NCBI GenBank assembly: GCA_964473465.1
Contig: CAYYPE010000013.1
Location: 1 to 64,000 of the forward strand
DNA length: 64,000 nucleotides
Source of the DNA: CALHRB01 sp964473465
GTDB taxonomy: Bacteria; Bacteroidota; Ignavibacteria; Kapaibacteriales; UBA2268
Direction: 5' to 3'
Shown here: positions 52,965 to 62,917 of the stretch, in pieces
Layout of the letters: every line of letters begins with the position of its first letter
How positions within the stretch are numbered: the first letter of the stretch is position 1
Made by a program: the position numbers and the translations under genes
Notes under the pieces: generated by a model
What the model was told of the DNA's origin: nothing
The model's input: the letters and a program-made list of their open reading frames with translations, nothing else
The model's database searches: none

Positions 52965-55190
52965 ATGTCTGATAACAGTGCAAAAAATTATACTTCGTTG
53001 CAATATCTGAAAGGAGTAGGTCCAAAGAGAGCCGAAGCATTAGCCTCTGCTGGAATTCTGACACCCGAAGATCTTATATTTTATTTTCCGAGAGCCTATA
53101 TTGATCGGGCAGTTGTTAGTTCAATCAGGCAATTAGCGGTCAGTCTTCGTGCTGAAAAAGATGTTTTTTTCAACAATATCCCTAATTTGAAAAGCGAAAA
53201 CACACTCATAGCCAGAATAAGTTCTGTTCAGGAAAAACAATATGGAAAGAACCGCAGAATGCTGATATATAAGATACAAGATGAGTCGGCAGCTGCGAAA
53301 GTAATTTTTTGGAACAGGATTGATTACTATTCACGCTCTTTTAAGGAGGGAGATCTGATAGTATTAAGTGGCAAACCTGAGCTTGATTTGAATGGAAGTG
53401 TAACATTTCATCATCCCGAACTGACAAAATTAGATGAAACAGAGGAAATTGATTATTCAAAGGGGGTTCTTCTTCCGATTTATCCATTGACAGAAAAAAT
53501 GAAAGCAAGCGGAATAAACAATAAGACCCTGAGAAGTATAATAAAATCAATTCTCCCGATTTGTATTGACAAAATAGAGGAATCACTTCCTGAATATATT
53601 TTAGAGGCGAATAAATTGCCTTCGATCAGGGAAACAATCAGTATTCTTCATTTCCCTGAAAATATTTCACAAACCAATCTGGCAAATTATAGACTCAAAT
53701 TTGAAGAAATATTTTTTTATGAATTGTTTGTCAATATAATAAAAAGCAATTTCAAGCAAAGCCATTCCGGATTGAAATTTGACGTCAGAAGTCAACTGGC
53801 AAGGAAATTGGTAGATAATTTACCTTTCAGATTGACAGAAGATCAAAAGAAAGTAATTCGAGAAATTGCTGATGACATAAGCACCGGAAAACCAATGAAC
53901 CGGTTATTGCAAGGAGATGTGGGCTCCGGGAAAACTATTGTTTCACTAATAATAATGCTTATAGCAATTGACAATGGATTTCAGGTAGCTTTGATGGCTC
54001 CGACAGAAGTTCTTGCCGAGCAACATTACAGAACAATCACCAAATTTATGAATTCTGTTGATTCAGATATCAAAATCAGTTTATTGACAGGTGGATTGAG
54101 AACATCAAATAAGAGAGAAAATATAAATTCTGTTGAATTGGGCGAGACGAATATAATAATCGGAACCCACTCATTGTTCGAAAATGAAATAAAATATAAA
54201 AATCTTGGGCTGATTGTTATAGATGAACAACAAAGATTCGGGGTAGCCCAAAGAGCAAATCTGATAAAAATGGCTTCTGAATCACTTGAGGACAAAAGCT
54301 CAATACCGCACGTTCTGGTTATGACAGCAACCCCAATTCCAAGAACATTGACAATGACGCTATACGGAGACCTTGATGTATCAATCATAAGAGAAATGCC
54401 AAAGAACAGAAAACCTGTTATCACTCAAATCATTTTCGAAAGCGAAATCCATTCAGTTTATAAATTTTTAAGGGAAAAAGTCATAGTTGGCGAGCAAGCA
54501 TTTATAGTATATCCATTAGTTGAAAAATCAGAAAAATTAGAATTGAAGGCAGCAACAGAGCATTATAAATATCTCTCCGAAAAAATTTTCCCCGAGCTTT
54601 CAATCGGGCTTATACACGGTCAAATGAATTGGACAGAGAAGGAGAGAGTTATGCTGGATTTTTTAGAGAAAAAGTATCAGATTCTTGTCTCTACGACAGT
54701 CATAGAAGTTGGAATAGACATACCAGATTCAAATATAATGGTAATTGAAAATGCCGAAAGGTTCGGGCTATCTCAGCTTCACCAGCTCAGAGGAAGGATT
54801 GGCAGGGGTGAGAGGCAGGCTTATTGCTTTCTTATAACTAAGGATAATTTTAAATACCAGATTAACCGAAAAGGTATGAAAGAGGATGAGCAGCTTGCAT
54901 CAATTATCAGATTAAAAACAATGGAGAAAACAACAGATGGATTTGAAATTTCGGAAGTTGATCTTAAACTTAGAGGACCGGGTGATATACTCGGATTGAA
55001 GCAATCAGGTATTCCTGATTTCAGATATATAAATTTAGTTAAGGATTATGACATAATTAGCAAGGCAAAAAATCAGGCTTTATTTGTTTTAGAAAAGGAT
55101 TTGCAGCTGAGATTGAAAGAAAATATGACATTAAAAGAAAAAATGATAAAAATGTTAAAAAATTCTGAAAATTATTTCAGAATAGGGTGA
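52965..55190 (+). CDS. recG: ATP-dependent DNA helicase RecG
   Basis: A 741-residue superfamily 2 helicase that remodels stalled forks and branched DNA. An N-terminal helix-hairpin-like segment (SLQYLKGVGPKRAEALASAG) precedes the wedge OB-fold (about 60-170). The helicase core follows: motif I LLQGDVGSGKTIVSLI, motif Ia MAPTEVLAEQHYRTI, motif II as VIDEQQRFGVAQR, motif III MTATPIPRTL, and motifs V-VI with VGIDIPDSNIMVIENAERFG and QLRGRIGRG. DEQQ instead of DEQH is a common RecG form. The C-terminal TRG hook region is present. It is divergent from the permease gene, 73 bases apart. Confidence 0.96.
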   Translation: MSDNSAKNYTSLQYLKGVGPKRAEALASAGILTPEDLIFYFPRAYIDRAVVSSIRQLAVSLRAEKDVFFNNIPNLKSENTLIARISSVQEKQYGKNRRMLIYKIQDESAAAKVIFWNRIDYYSRSFKEGDLIVLSGKPELDLNGSVTFHHPELTKLDETEEIDYSKGVLLPIYPLTEKMKASGINNKTLRSIIKSILPICIDKIEESLPEYILEANKLPSIRETISILHFPENISQTNLANYRLKFEEIFFYELFVNIIKSNFKQSHSGLKFDVRSQLARKLVDNLPFRLTEDQKKVIREIADDISTGKPMNRLLQGDVGSGKTIVSLIIMLIAIDNGFQVALMAPTEVLAEQHYRTITKFMNSVDSDIKISLLTGGLRTSNKRENINSVELGETNIIIGTHSLFENEIKYKNLGLIVIDEQQRFGVAQRANLIKMASESLEDKSSIPHVLVMTATPIPRTLTMTLYGDLDVSIIREMPKNRKPVITQIIFESEIHSVYKFLREKVIVGEQAFIVYPLVEKSEKLELKAATEHYKYLSEKIFPELSIGLIHGQMNWTEKERVMLDFLEKKYQILVSTTVIEVGIDIPDSNIMVIENAERFGLSQLHQLRGRIGRGERQAYCFLITKDNFKYQINRKGMKEDEQLASIIRLKTMEKTTDGFEISEVDLKLRGPGDILGLKQSGIPDFRYINLVKDYDIISKAKNQALFVLEKDLQLRLKENMTLKEKMIKMLKNSENYFRIG

Positions 55191-55256
55191 AACTTTTTTT
55201 ATACTTAAGGTATATATATTTGATGGAAATGACTAAAATAAGTTATGTTTTTTTAT

Positions 55257-55264
55257 TATATTTG
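55257..55264 (+). promoter_or_regulatory. Putative Bacteroidota-type -7 box (TATATTTG)
   Basis: It matches TAnnTTTG about 87 bases upstream of the large T9SS gene; a second TATATTTG lies at 55215-55222. No well-placed TTTG -33 element is seen. Confidence 0.3.
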
Positions 55265-55350
55265 TCTGATAAATAAAATCGAATTACAAAAGTTCAAGAA
55301 ATAAATTTTTTTTACTAAATAATTATTTTCAACAATTTTAAGGGATTAAC

Positions 55351-58300
55351 ATGAACCAATTACTAACAAAATCAGCCAGCAATCTAAAAATGAAGATTAT
55401 GCTGGCAATTGTATCATTTATTGTGCTCTTTCTTGGGACGATCCAGTTAGAAGCACAATGGTGCACACCTCGTTTTAATTACGGTCCTATGGGAACAAAC
55501 CAGTTCATCATCAGAAACTCTGGTGGAACAACTTTATTTAGCTATTATGGATACACTGGATATGGTATGTATTATAGTGGAACATGTAACCTACAGGCAA
55601 ACACTACTTATTCATTCTACTGGATGGGTGGCGATTATTATGGATACTATTATTATTACGGGTATTCATGGTATCTTTATCCACAACAATTAGCACTCTG
55701 GTGCGATGCAAACAATAACTACGTATTTGATTCAAACGAAAGAATGTATTACTCAGGTAGTGGCTCATACTCAACTTCATTTAGTGGAACTTTTTCATTA
55801 CCATCTGTTGGAACAACAGGAAGCAGAAGATTCAGAGTTCTAAATACATATTACTATTATTGCTATTATTATGGTTCTGGTTACTGTCCTGATAATGCAT
55901 GCATAAATGCTTATACATATGGAAGTTATCTTGATTTTTATGTTAATGCAACCTATGTTATTCAAAACGATGCAGGAATCATCAACTTTACTTCTCCGGT
56001 AAATCTGTTTAATTCAGATAATAACCAGCCAATCAAAGTAACTTTGAAAAACTTCAGTAAGAATACTTTAACAAGTGTTACAATCAACTGGTCAATTGAT
56101 AATGTCTCCCAAACGCCATATAACTGGACTGGAAGCCTTGCAGAAAATCAAACAGAAGAAGTCACATTACATTCAGGTTATAATTTTACACCAGCTGCAC
56201 CATGGGGACCATTTACATTATCAGCTTGGACAACAAACCCAAGAGGAACAAATACAGAAGCTAACAATTATCCAGATGCTAATGCTGCTAACGACAGGTC
56301 AACAATTTCTGTAAGCCCGATTTTAAATGATGCTGGCTTCATTGACGCAGAAGCAATGCTACCACTGGAAGTCGGTGACCAACACGTTCTTCTCAAAATT
56401 AAAAACTATGCCCCCAAACCATTAACCAGCGTAGTAGTAAACTATTCAATTGATGGAGTAACACAGACACCAACACAGGTTTCCAATATCAACCTTGCCA
56501 GAGGTGAGGAAATGATAGTTGATTGCGGAACATATTATTTTGGAACAGGTATTCGACCGTATCTGATTGAAGCATGGACATCGTTACCAAATGGTGTTCC
56601 GGACGAAGTTCCTGACAATGACAGAGGACAGTTCGAAGTATATAAAGCACTTTCAGGAGGAACTTATACTGTAGGTCCAATAGGGTCAGATTACAAATCA
56701 ATAAGAGACGTCATGGACTTTATTTCTTACTGGGGACTTGCCGGACCAGTAACATTACTTGTACGACCTGGAACTTATCAAGCAGGTATAACTGTAATGC
56801 CAAGAGGCACAAGACAATACCCCATTACATTTAAATCAATAAGCGGTAACAATTATGATGTAATAGTTGAATATAGTGCAACAAATCCAGCCGACAATTT
56901 CTTGTTCAAATTGTATGGATATAATAATATTTCTTTTGATAATTTCACCTTCAATGCTAATGGAGCAAATTATGCAACAATCTTTGAATTAGCGAACGGA
57001 AATAATAATATTACATTTACAAATTGCGTTTTCAATGGAAAAGCAAACGCTCCAAAAACAGCTGATTTCGTTCTGATTAAATCATTAGACAATCCGTTGA
57101 GCAACCTGACATTGCTTAATAATGTATTTAATAATGGATCGGCTCCACTGTGGCATACTTCGCCAACAGGTGTATGGTCTTCCAATTTCAATATAAAAGA
57201 AAACAGCTTTGGAAACTTTACATGGCAAGGTGTTCATATTGAAAATGCAACAGGTGTTCAAATAGTTGATAATAACTTCTTCTCATTACCGGGTTACGAA
57301 ACAGCTATTTACACTATGAATGCAACAACAATTAAAAACAATAGAATCAATGGTTTCTCTGGAAGTACAGTTCCAGATCTTGGTACACTTGTCGGTGGTA
57401 TTATTGATATTCATAATTCATCAACAGCTGGACCCACAGAAATTACAGGTAACAGCATCGCTGGAACAAACGGACATGGAATGTATTTGCAGGGTATGAC
57501 AGATTTAAACTTGCAAAATAATATCGTTAATGTTTCATTAACCTCTACAGCTATAAATAGAGCCGGAGTCCTTCTTTCGGGTGTTGCTAACTCTTCAACT
57601 CCTGCTATTATCAAAAATAATGACATAAAGGGAACAAACCTTCATGGAATTTTCCTAAACTCAAATTCATTTGCTAAGGTTTATTATAACAAAGTGATGC
57701 TATCAGGCGGGAGCAAGACAGGTTTAGAGATTAGCGACGGATCCGGTGGATGGATTGCAAACAATATGATCGGAACAAATGTAGGAACTGGCTTAATGAT
57801 TAACAATCCAAACACTTCAAATATCTTCTATAATACTTTTGTTGCAACTGGCACCTTACCAACAGTTAACATAACAAATGTTGGAAGTGGCTTAAATATG
57901 AAGAGAAATATTTTCTACAATAATGGCGTTGGTATTGCATTCCAATTGACCGGAACTGCACCATTTGACTATCAGTCAAATGAAAATAATTTCTTCTCGA
58001 CCGGAGCAAATATCGGAAATGTTAATGGCTCACTTGCAGCTAATATTATATCGTTAAGAAATCTGACAGGTCAAGAATTAACCTCTGTCAATTCAGAATT
58101 ATTCTTTATGGGACCAACAGATTTCAGGCTAACAAAAATTAATCCAGAAGTTGTTTATAACTATCCATTACCGGATGTTGGAGCTCTAAGAGATGAAATT
58201 GAGAAATTTGATTTTACAAACGAACAGAGAATCAAGAACATCTATTATACTGGTGCTGATAATATCATAACAACAATAACAATCATTGATCAACCAAAAG

Positions 58301-59682
58301 AGATAGTCAATTGTATTGGTACACCCGACCTAATGTTTGTTGTTGTTGCAAATATTGATTTTGGTGGTGAATTAACATATCAATGGTACAAAGATGGAAT
58401 TGCAATTGATAAAGCAACGGATCCAATACTTTATCTGCCACCATTAACGCACGAAATGGGTGGTGTTTACTATTGCGATATTCAAGGAACAGGCGGAGCT
58501 GATGATGTTACAACAGAAAGAGTTCTTCTCTATACTTTGAGAACAACAGAGATTACAACTCAACCAAGAACACAGATGGCAGATCCCGGAAATGTTGTCA
58601 ACTTTACTCTTGATATGCATATTTACGAGAACGATCCTGTGATGTATCAACCACAGATTCAATGGTATCGCGGCACCGTAGCATTAAGTGACAACGACAG
58701 AATTGCTGGTTCCAAATCATCAATTTTATCAATTAGGGATATTAAACCAAGTGATTACGGTGATGATTACTGGGTAAAAATCACTGGTCTTTGTGGTGAA
58801 GCTAGTTCAGACAAAATTTCTATAGTTGAATTACCTGATGTTGTGATCAATACTCAGCCCAGTGATCTGAGTGTATGTATTGGCGAAGAAGCATCATTCA
58901 CAGTTGATGCTCAGGCTACTCTTCCGAACGTAAAAGTACACTATCAATGGATGAAAGATGGTGCACCATTACAAGATGAAGGAAGATTTAGCGGCACCAA
59001 AACAAATACATTAAAGATTGCAAATGCTGAGGCAGATGATGCTGGCAAATATTCTTGCAAAATAACAGCTGAATACAGCAACAAATCTGCTACTACTAAC
59101 GATGCTGAATTAACTCTTTTGACTACACCTGTTATTCTCACTCAGCCAAATGAAAGTGTTAGTGTTAAGAAAGGTGAAGAGTTAAAGCTTGAAATCACCG
59201 CAAATGGTGGACAATTAAGCTATCAATGGTACAAAGATGATGCTGAAATTGCAAATGAAACAAATCCAACATACCTAAAAGCTAATGCAGATGATCCGGA
59301 TGCTGGTGTTTACAAATGTAAAGTTACCAACCCATGTGGAGAAGTATGGAGCAAGGAATTCACAGTTGCAATTACAACATTCTTCATTATGGGCTCCGAA
59401 GAAAATGAAAATGGCGACATTATTCTATACTCCAACAAGCCAAATCCATTCGGAGATAAATCTACCATAAGCTTCTATCTACCAAATGCTGAAAATATCA
59501 AGTTAGTTATCACTGACAGTTTCGGTAGAGAAATTGCCCTACTATTAAATAATACGGTATCTGCCGGTATGCACAATGTTGAAATCAGTGCCGCTGACTT
59601 GAATCTCTCAAGTGGTATCTATAACTATATACTTTATGCAAATGGTACATCATTAGCTAAGAGAATGGTTATAGTTAAGTAA
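55351..59682 (+). CDS. Giant T9SS-secreted multidomain surface protein
   Basis: A 1443-residue protein. A signal sequence (about 15-36, ending QLEAQ) precedes a Tyr-rich GEVED-type beta domain (about 40-200, with LALWCDANNNYVFDSNERMY). Two CARDB-like domains follow (about 205-320 and 325-430). A right-handed beta-helix (about 440-925) has many ITGN and IKNNDIKGT turns. Four Ig-like modules (about 965-1350) each carry a YQWYKDG or YCDI/YSCK/YKCK motif. The T9SS sorting domain (about 1365-1443) starts near SNKPNPFGDKSTISFYLPNA and ends KRMVIVK. It is likely surface-attached, for adhesion or polymer binding; no enzyme site was recognised. It is monocistronic with a terminator after it. Confidence 0.87.
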   Translation: MNQLLTKSASNLKMKIMLAIVSFIVLFLGTIQLEAQWCTPRFNYGPMGTNQFIIRNSGGTTLFSYYGYTGYGMYYSGTCNLQANTTYSFYWMGGDYYGYYYYYGYSWYLYPQQLALWCDANNNYVFDSNERMYYSGSGSYSTSFSGTFSLPSVGTTGSRRFRVLNTYYYYCYYYGSGYCPDNACINAYTYGSYLDFYVNATYVIQNDAGIINFTSPVNLFNSDNNQPIKVTLKNFSKNTLTSVTINWSIDNVSQTPYNWTGSLAENQTEEVTLHSGYNFTPAAPWGPFTLSAWTTNPRGTNTEANNYPDANAANDRSTISVSPILNDAGFIDAEAMLPLEVGDQHVLLKIKNYAPKPLTSVVVNYSIDGVTQTPTQVSNINLARGEEMIVDCGTYYFGTGIRPYLIEAWTSLPNGVPDEVPDNDRGQFEVYKALSGGTYTVGPIGSDYKSIRDVMDFISYWGLAGPVTLLVRPGTYQAGITVMPRGTRQYPITFKSISGNNYDVIVEYSATNPADNFLFKLYGYNNISFDNFTFNANGANYATIFELANGNNNITFTNCVFNGKANAPKTADFVLIKSLDNPLSNLTLLNNVFNNGSAPLWHTSPTGVWSSNFNIKENSFGNFTWQGVHIENATGVQIVDNNFFSLPGYETAIYTMNATTIKNNRINGFSGSTVPDLGTLVGGIIDIHNSSTAGPTEITGNSIAGTNGHGMYLQGMTDLNLQNNIVNVSLTSTAINRAGVLLSGVANSSTPAIIKNNDIKGTNLHGIFLNSNSFAKVYYNKVMLSGGSKTGLEISDGSGGWIANNMIGTNVGTGLMINNPNTSNIFYNTFVATGTLPTVNITNVGSGLNMKRNIFYNNGVGIAFQLTGTAPFDYQSNENNFFSTGANIGNVNGSLAANIISLRNLTGQELTSVNSELFFMGPTDFRLTKINPEVVYNYPLPDVGALRDEIEKFDFTNEQRIKNIYYTGADNIITTITIIDQPKEIVNCIGTPDLMFVVVANIDFGGELTYQWYKDGIAIDKATDPILYLPPLTHEMGGVYYCDIQGTGGADDVTTERVLLYTLRTTEITTQPRTQMADPGNVVNFTLDMHIYENDPVMYQPQIQWYRGTVALSDNDRIAGSKSSILSIRDIKPSDYGDDYWVKITGLCGEASSDKISIVELPDVVINTQPSDLSVCIGEEASFTVDAQATLPNVKVHYQWMKDGAPLQDEGRFSGTKTNTLKIANAEADDAGKYSCKITAEYSNKSATTNDAELTLLTTPVILTQPNESVSVKKGEELKLEITANGGQLSYQWYKDDAEIANETNPTYLKANADDPDAGVYKCKVTNPCGEVWSKEFTVAITTFFIMGSEENENGDIILYSNKPNPFGDKSTISFYLPNAENIKLVITDSFGREIALLLNNTVSAGMHNVEISAADLNLSSGIYNYILYANGTSLAKRMVIVK

Positions 59683-59705
59683 TTATTAAAGTAATTACGA
59701 TATTC

Positions 59706-59737
59706 AAAAGGCTGTCCCAAGAGGACAGCCTTTTTTT
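59706..59737 (+). terminator. Rho-independent terminator of large T9SS gene
   Basis: The stem GGCTGTCC / GGACAGCC, 5-base loop and seven T residues lie 27 bases past the stop. Confidence 0.92.
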
Positions 59738-59756
59738 GTTGAATTGAGTCATTTAA

Positions 59757-59789
59757 ATAAAAAAAAGCTGTTCGGAAAAACGAACAGCC
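59757..59789 (-). terminator. Rho-independent terminator of dsr operon
   Basis: On the minus strand the stem GCTGTTCG / CGAACAGC with a short loop is followed by a long T tract (A run at 59757-59766 on the plus strand). It lies about 25 bases past the dsrK stop. Confidence 0.88.
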
Positions 59790-59813
59790 TATATCACAAA
59801 AAAATAAGAGTAA

Positions 59814-61427
59814 TTACATCATATCGAAATTAATAAAAGGTTCTTTGATATCATCAACTGCGTTTATAATTAACTCAACAAGACCACCGTAATAAATACC
59901 AGATTTTTCCTTTGCTCCATAAAAATCAAGAATATCCCTTATTTGTCCCTTGCAATTAGAACAGGGAGCACAAACATATTTTGGAGAATTAGAGTTTAAG
60001 TCCTCATCGGCAAAAGCATCTAATATTTGTTTGAATTTCATTTTTCCGCTGAAATGCATTCTCCAATCGGCAAAGTTGTTACCGGACATAACAGCAAATC
60101 CAGACCCACCACCACAGCAATAATTTCTAACACCGTGAGGAGTCATTTCTCTGAATTTTGGGGCAATTTTCCTTAGGATCCTTCTCTGAGGTTCAACAAC
60201 GCCCATAATTCGGACAAGGTTACACGGATCGTGAAGAGTAACAGGGAAATAGTTTCTTTCAGGATTTAAATTTAATTTTCCGCTATTAACTATATTTTCC
60301 ATAAATGTTAGAGCGTTCTCTGTATGGACATCACCACCAATAATCCTCTCCCCTATTATACCGAGCACTTTGCTTTCATGGCCACATTCGCCCATAACGA
60401 TTTTTTTAACGCCTAATTTTTTGGCAATTTCTGCATGTTTAACAACAATTCTTGCAAGTTGAACATCATCATAGAACAAGCCATAATTAACACCATCATA
60501 GCCGACAGCTTCGCTTGATAATGTCCACTTTATACCAGCTAATTCACATAAAATAGCAAAAGCACCGGGGTTTTCAGGCCATGCAAGTATCTCACCAGCA
60601 TTATGAATCAAAAGAACATCGGCACCTTCGACATCCCATTTTGTTTCGACCTTGAAGCCAACTTTTTCAGACATGTCCTCATCAATAAATTCGACATTGT
60701 CTTTAACTACAAGAGCGTTCATTCCTGTACTGGAGCCAATTTCGAGTTGCTGAACTGTGCCTTTATCGTGGAGTTCCTTTGGAGCAATACCCATTTCCTG
60801 ACTGAAAAGCTTTCTAAGTTCGTGAGTAATCAATCCATTATCAACACCAATCGGACAGCTCTGGGCACATCGTCTGCAGAGTGTACAGCGATAACTTAAT
60901 TCAACCAATCTGGAGATGAGAGTCCAATTCAATTCGATATCACCATATTGAAATTTTTTCAGTAATGGGCTCCCAGGTTTAACATATTTAAAATACAACC
61001 TTCTTAGAATTTCTGCCCTGTAAGTAGGGCGATAAATTTCAAGCTCTCCGCTTGCTTCATAAACCGGACAGTCGTGATTGCATGTTTGACATTTCGCACA
61101 ATGCTCCATAGAAAGAACAAGGGGTTGAAGAAAGGTCCAATTGTTCTCATTGCTGAATAATTTCATCAAACCCGAGAGAAAACTTTCAACTAATTTTTGT
61201 TCTTCCTCCTCGTTTTTCGGCTTTGGAACACCAACAGCAATCACACCATCAATATAACCATCGTAATTATCCAAAGATTGTTTGGAGAGTTTTTTGAAAC
61301 CCGGAAGTTCTTCGAGCTTATCGTATGGTGGAGGTAATTTAATATCATCAACAGGTTCGACAGGAACCAGTACACCCTGACCTTTACTAATATCAGTAAC
61401 TTTTATATCAATCTTTTTATCAGACAT
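59814..61427 (-). CDS. dsrK: DsrK-like iron-sulfur subunit (HdrD family)
   Basis: A 537-residue cytoplasmic subunit of the DsrMK(JOP) membrane complex, which reduces the DsrC trisulfide with quinol electrons. Two [4Fe-4S] ferredoxin motifs are seen: Cys110/113/116/120 (CAKCQTCNHDCP) and Cys181/184/187/191 (CTLCRRCAQSCP). The C-terminal CCG domains hold the special cluster of heterodisulfide-reductase-type catalysis: GECGHES, HDPCNLVRI, NYCCGGGSG and APCSNCKGQ. ATG 61427 is chosen because AAGGAG lies seven bases ahead; an in-frame codon at 61460 would overlap dsrM by 32 bases. It follows dsrM by one base. HdrD-like subunits of related complexes are the main alternative. Confidence 0.87.
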   Translation of the reverse strand: MSDKKIDIKVTDISKGQGVLVPVEPVDDIKLPPPYDKLEELPGFKKLSKQSLDNYDGYIDGVIAVGVPKPKNEEEEQKLVESFLSGLMKLFSNENNWTFLQPLVLSMEHCAKCQTCNHDCPVYEASGELEIYRPTYRAEILRRLYFKYVKPGSPLLKKFQYGDIELNWTLISRLVELSYRCTLCRRCAQSCPIGVDNGLITHELRKLFSQEMGIAPKELHDKGTVQQLEIGSSTGMNALVVKDNVEFIDEDMSEKVGFKVETKWDVEGADVLLIHNAGEILAWPENPGAFAILCELAGIKWTLSSEAVGYDGVNYGLFYDDVQLARIVVKHAEIAKKLGVKKIVMGECGHESKVLGIIGERIIGGDVHTENALTFMENIVNSGKLNLNPERNYFPVTLHDPCNLVRIMGVVEPQRRILRKIAPKFREMTPHGVRNYCCGGGSGFAVMSGNNFADWRMHFSGKMKFKQILDAFADEDLNSNSPKYVCAPCSNCKGQIRDILDFYGAKEKSGIYYGGLVELIINAVDDIKEPFINFDMM

Positions 61428-61428
61428 A

Positions 61429-62361
61429 TTATTTCTCCTTATGAGGTATTTCAGTAGCAATAGCTAACCATGATTTTGTTCCGTCAGCACCAATGTGAGG
61501 TGCAGCCCACGAAACAGGATAATTCAGTTGTTCTAATAATTTCTTGTTCAATTTGCTCGACGGAATATTAGGCTCATCTTCCCATCTTACCTGATGGTAA
61601 GTAAAATACTTAGTAAAGAAGTGTGACATATGAGTGAAAGGAAGATAAGCAATGAAGAGCAATGAAAGAATTATATGCCAATAAGCCACAGTTGGCAATT
61701 GAACGGCGGTTGAGAAAGTAACCAGCCCATAATAAAAATTAGACAAGTCAGCAACAAAATTTCTGCCAGAGATTAGCCATAGGAAAACAGTAAAATATAA
61801 TGAACCTATGAAAATTATATTAAAATAATGACTTGCTGAGCTATATTTGGATAGGTTTGGATCAATTGTTCTTGAGAACAGAAGTCTGAGTGTGCCAATG
61901 AGACCTAAGATAGATCCCGTCCAGGCAAAGATGTAAATAGCATAATTAATAATCTGCCCAAAGACATTCCCGGAAAATAATATATCATATCCAACAAGCT
62001 TTAGAAAGGTAACGAGAGAAAATAAGGCAATATTGACAATAAAAAGGTACAAAGCAAAATGGAATGGATAAGAACCAAGCCATAATTGTTTATTATGCTC
62101 CCAAACACCTTTAAGAAAAACAATTTCGGGAACCATGACCTTAAGCTCGCCGAGACTGTCTTTATGAATCTTTTTCTCCCACCAGTCAGGTTCTTCGAGT
62201 CTTGAGCCACCATAACTTGCCTTGCCTCCTCCTTCGTGAGGAACGGGATATAGCTCCCACCTTAAATGTACGGGAGCAGAGGCAATTCTAATAATTTTAG
62301 AAATAACAGCCACAAAAAATGTTATAATTGTTAGAATGGTTAGTATGTAAATTATAATCAT
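61429..62361 (-). CDS. dsrM: DsrM-like membrane cytochrome b subunit
   Basis: A 310-residue NarI-type membrane protein with an N-terminal helix (about 1-25). The typical DsrM segment APVHLRWELYPVPHEGGG follows. Four more helices (about 105-130, 140-165, 180-205 and 225-245) contain histidines that can ligate two b hemes. The C-terminal tail faces the cytoplasm, with HMSHFFTKYFTYHQVRWEDE. It oxidises menaquinol and passes electrons to DsrK, whose gene starts one base after this stop. The periplasmic DsrJ and the DsrOP subunits are not in this part of the cluster. About 200 bases separate it from dsrC. Confidence 0.85.
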   Translation of the reverse strand: MIIIYILTILTIITFFVAVISKIIRIASAPVHLRWELYPVPHEGGGKASYGGSRLEEPDWWEKKIHKDSLGELKVMVPEIVFLKGVWEHNKQLWLGSYPFHFALYLFIVNIALFSLVTFLKLVGYDILFSGNVFGQIINYAIYIFAWTGSILGLIGTLRLLFSRTIDPNLSKYSSASHYFNIIFIGSLYFTVFLWLISGRNFVADLSNFYYGLVTFSTAVQLPTVAYWHIILSLLFIAYLPFTHMSHFFTKYFTYHQVRWEDEPNIPSSKLNKKLLEQLNYPVSWAAPHIGADGTKSWLAIATEIPHKEK

Positions 62362-62454
62362 GACACAACCTAAGTTGATAAAATAAAATCAATCAGAAAA
62401 AAGCAAAACAACTTGCATTTTAAAGAAGAAATACAGATCAGACTGAATTAAGTA

Positions 62455-62549
62455 ATTGGTTGTCCCTTAATTGACAAATAAGCTAACGATCAAGTTGAAT
62501 AACTAAAAATACTTACCCTTCTTATAAAAACACCGAAGGGACAACCAAT
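62455..62549. other. Long inverted repeat between dsrC and dsrM
   Basis: Perfect 14-base arms, ATTGGTTGTCCCTT (62455-62468) and AAGGGACAACCAAT (62536-62549), enclose 67 bases. The dsrC-proximal arm can also pair locally (CCCTTC with GAAGGG around 62515-62541). The element may stabilise the dsrC message, or act as a leaky terminator ahead of dsrMK. Confidence 0.7.
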
Positions 62550-62561
62550 ATAGAACAAAAA

Positions 62562-62879
62562 TTAAACGCAACCTGTTGGCTTAGCAAGCCCGGCAACTTT
62601 ACAAGCTCCTTTAGCAGGACCTGATGGAAATAGTTCGTAAATGGTTTTCAAAGAATAGCCAGTTTCTTTGCATAATTTACGAATCATAGGAGCTATTCCA
62701 TACTGTTTGAAATAGTCTCTCAAGTAGTTAATTATTTTCCAATGGTCTTCAGTCAGCTCGGTAATATCTTCGGTTGATGCAAGAGCAAGAGCAATTCTTT
62801 CGTTCCATTCTTCGGGATTTTCCATAAATCCATCTTCATCAACCATAATTTTTACATCTTCCCATTCAAATAGTGGCAT
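62562..62879 (-). CDS. dsrC: DsrC sulfur-carrier protein
   Basis: A 105-residue DsrC with both functional cysteines on the flexible C-terminal arm: Cys93 and the penultimate Cys104, spaced C-X10-C (CKVAGLAKPTGCV). TusE-type relatives used in tRNA thiolation keep only the last cysteine, so this is a true DsrC. It accepts sulfur from sulfite reductase DsrAB as a trisulfide, which DsrMK then reduces. The N-terminal helical fold shows GFMENPEEWNERIA and LRDYFKQYGIAPMIRKLC. A GGAG ribosome site lies seven bases before the ATG. It lies 38 bases after dsrL. Confidence 0.95.
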   Translation of the reverse strand: MPLFEWEDVKIMVDEDGFMENPEEWNERIALALASTEDITELTEDHWKIINYLRDYFKQYGIAPMIRKLCKETGYSLKTIYELFPSGPAKGACKVAGLAKPTGCV

Positions 62880-62917
62880 ATTTATACTCCAAAATAAAAT
62901 AACAAAAAATATATGAA

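Noticed and set aside
61428..61460. Upstream start for dsrK
   Set aside because: It would overlap dsrM by 32 bases, while ATG 61427 has AAGGAG at ideal spacing.
62562..62879. TusE (tRNA thiolation) instead of DsrC
   Set aside because: Both C-terminal cysteines are present in C-X10-C spacing, and the dsrL and dsrMK neighbours fit DsrC.
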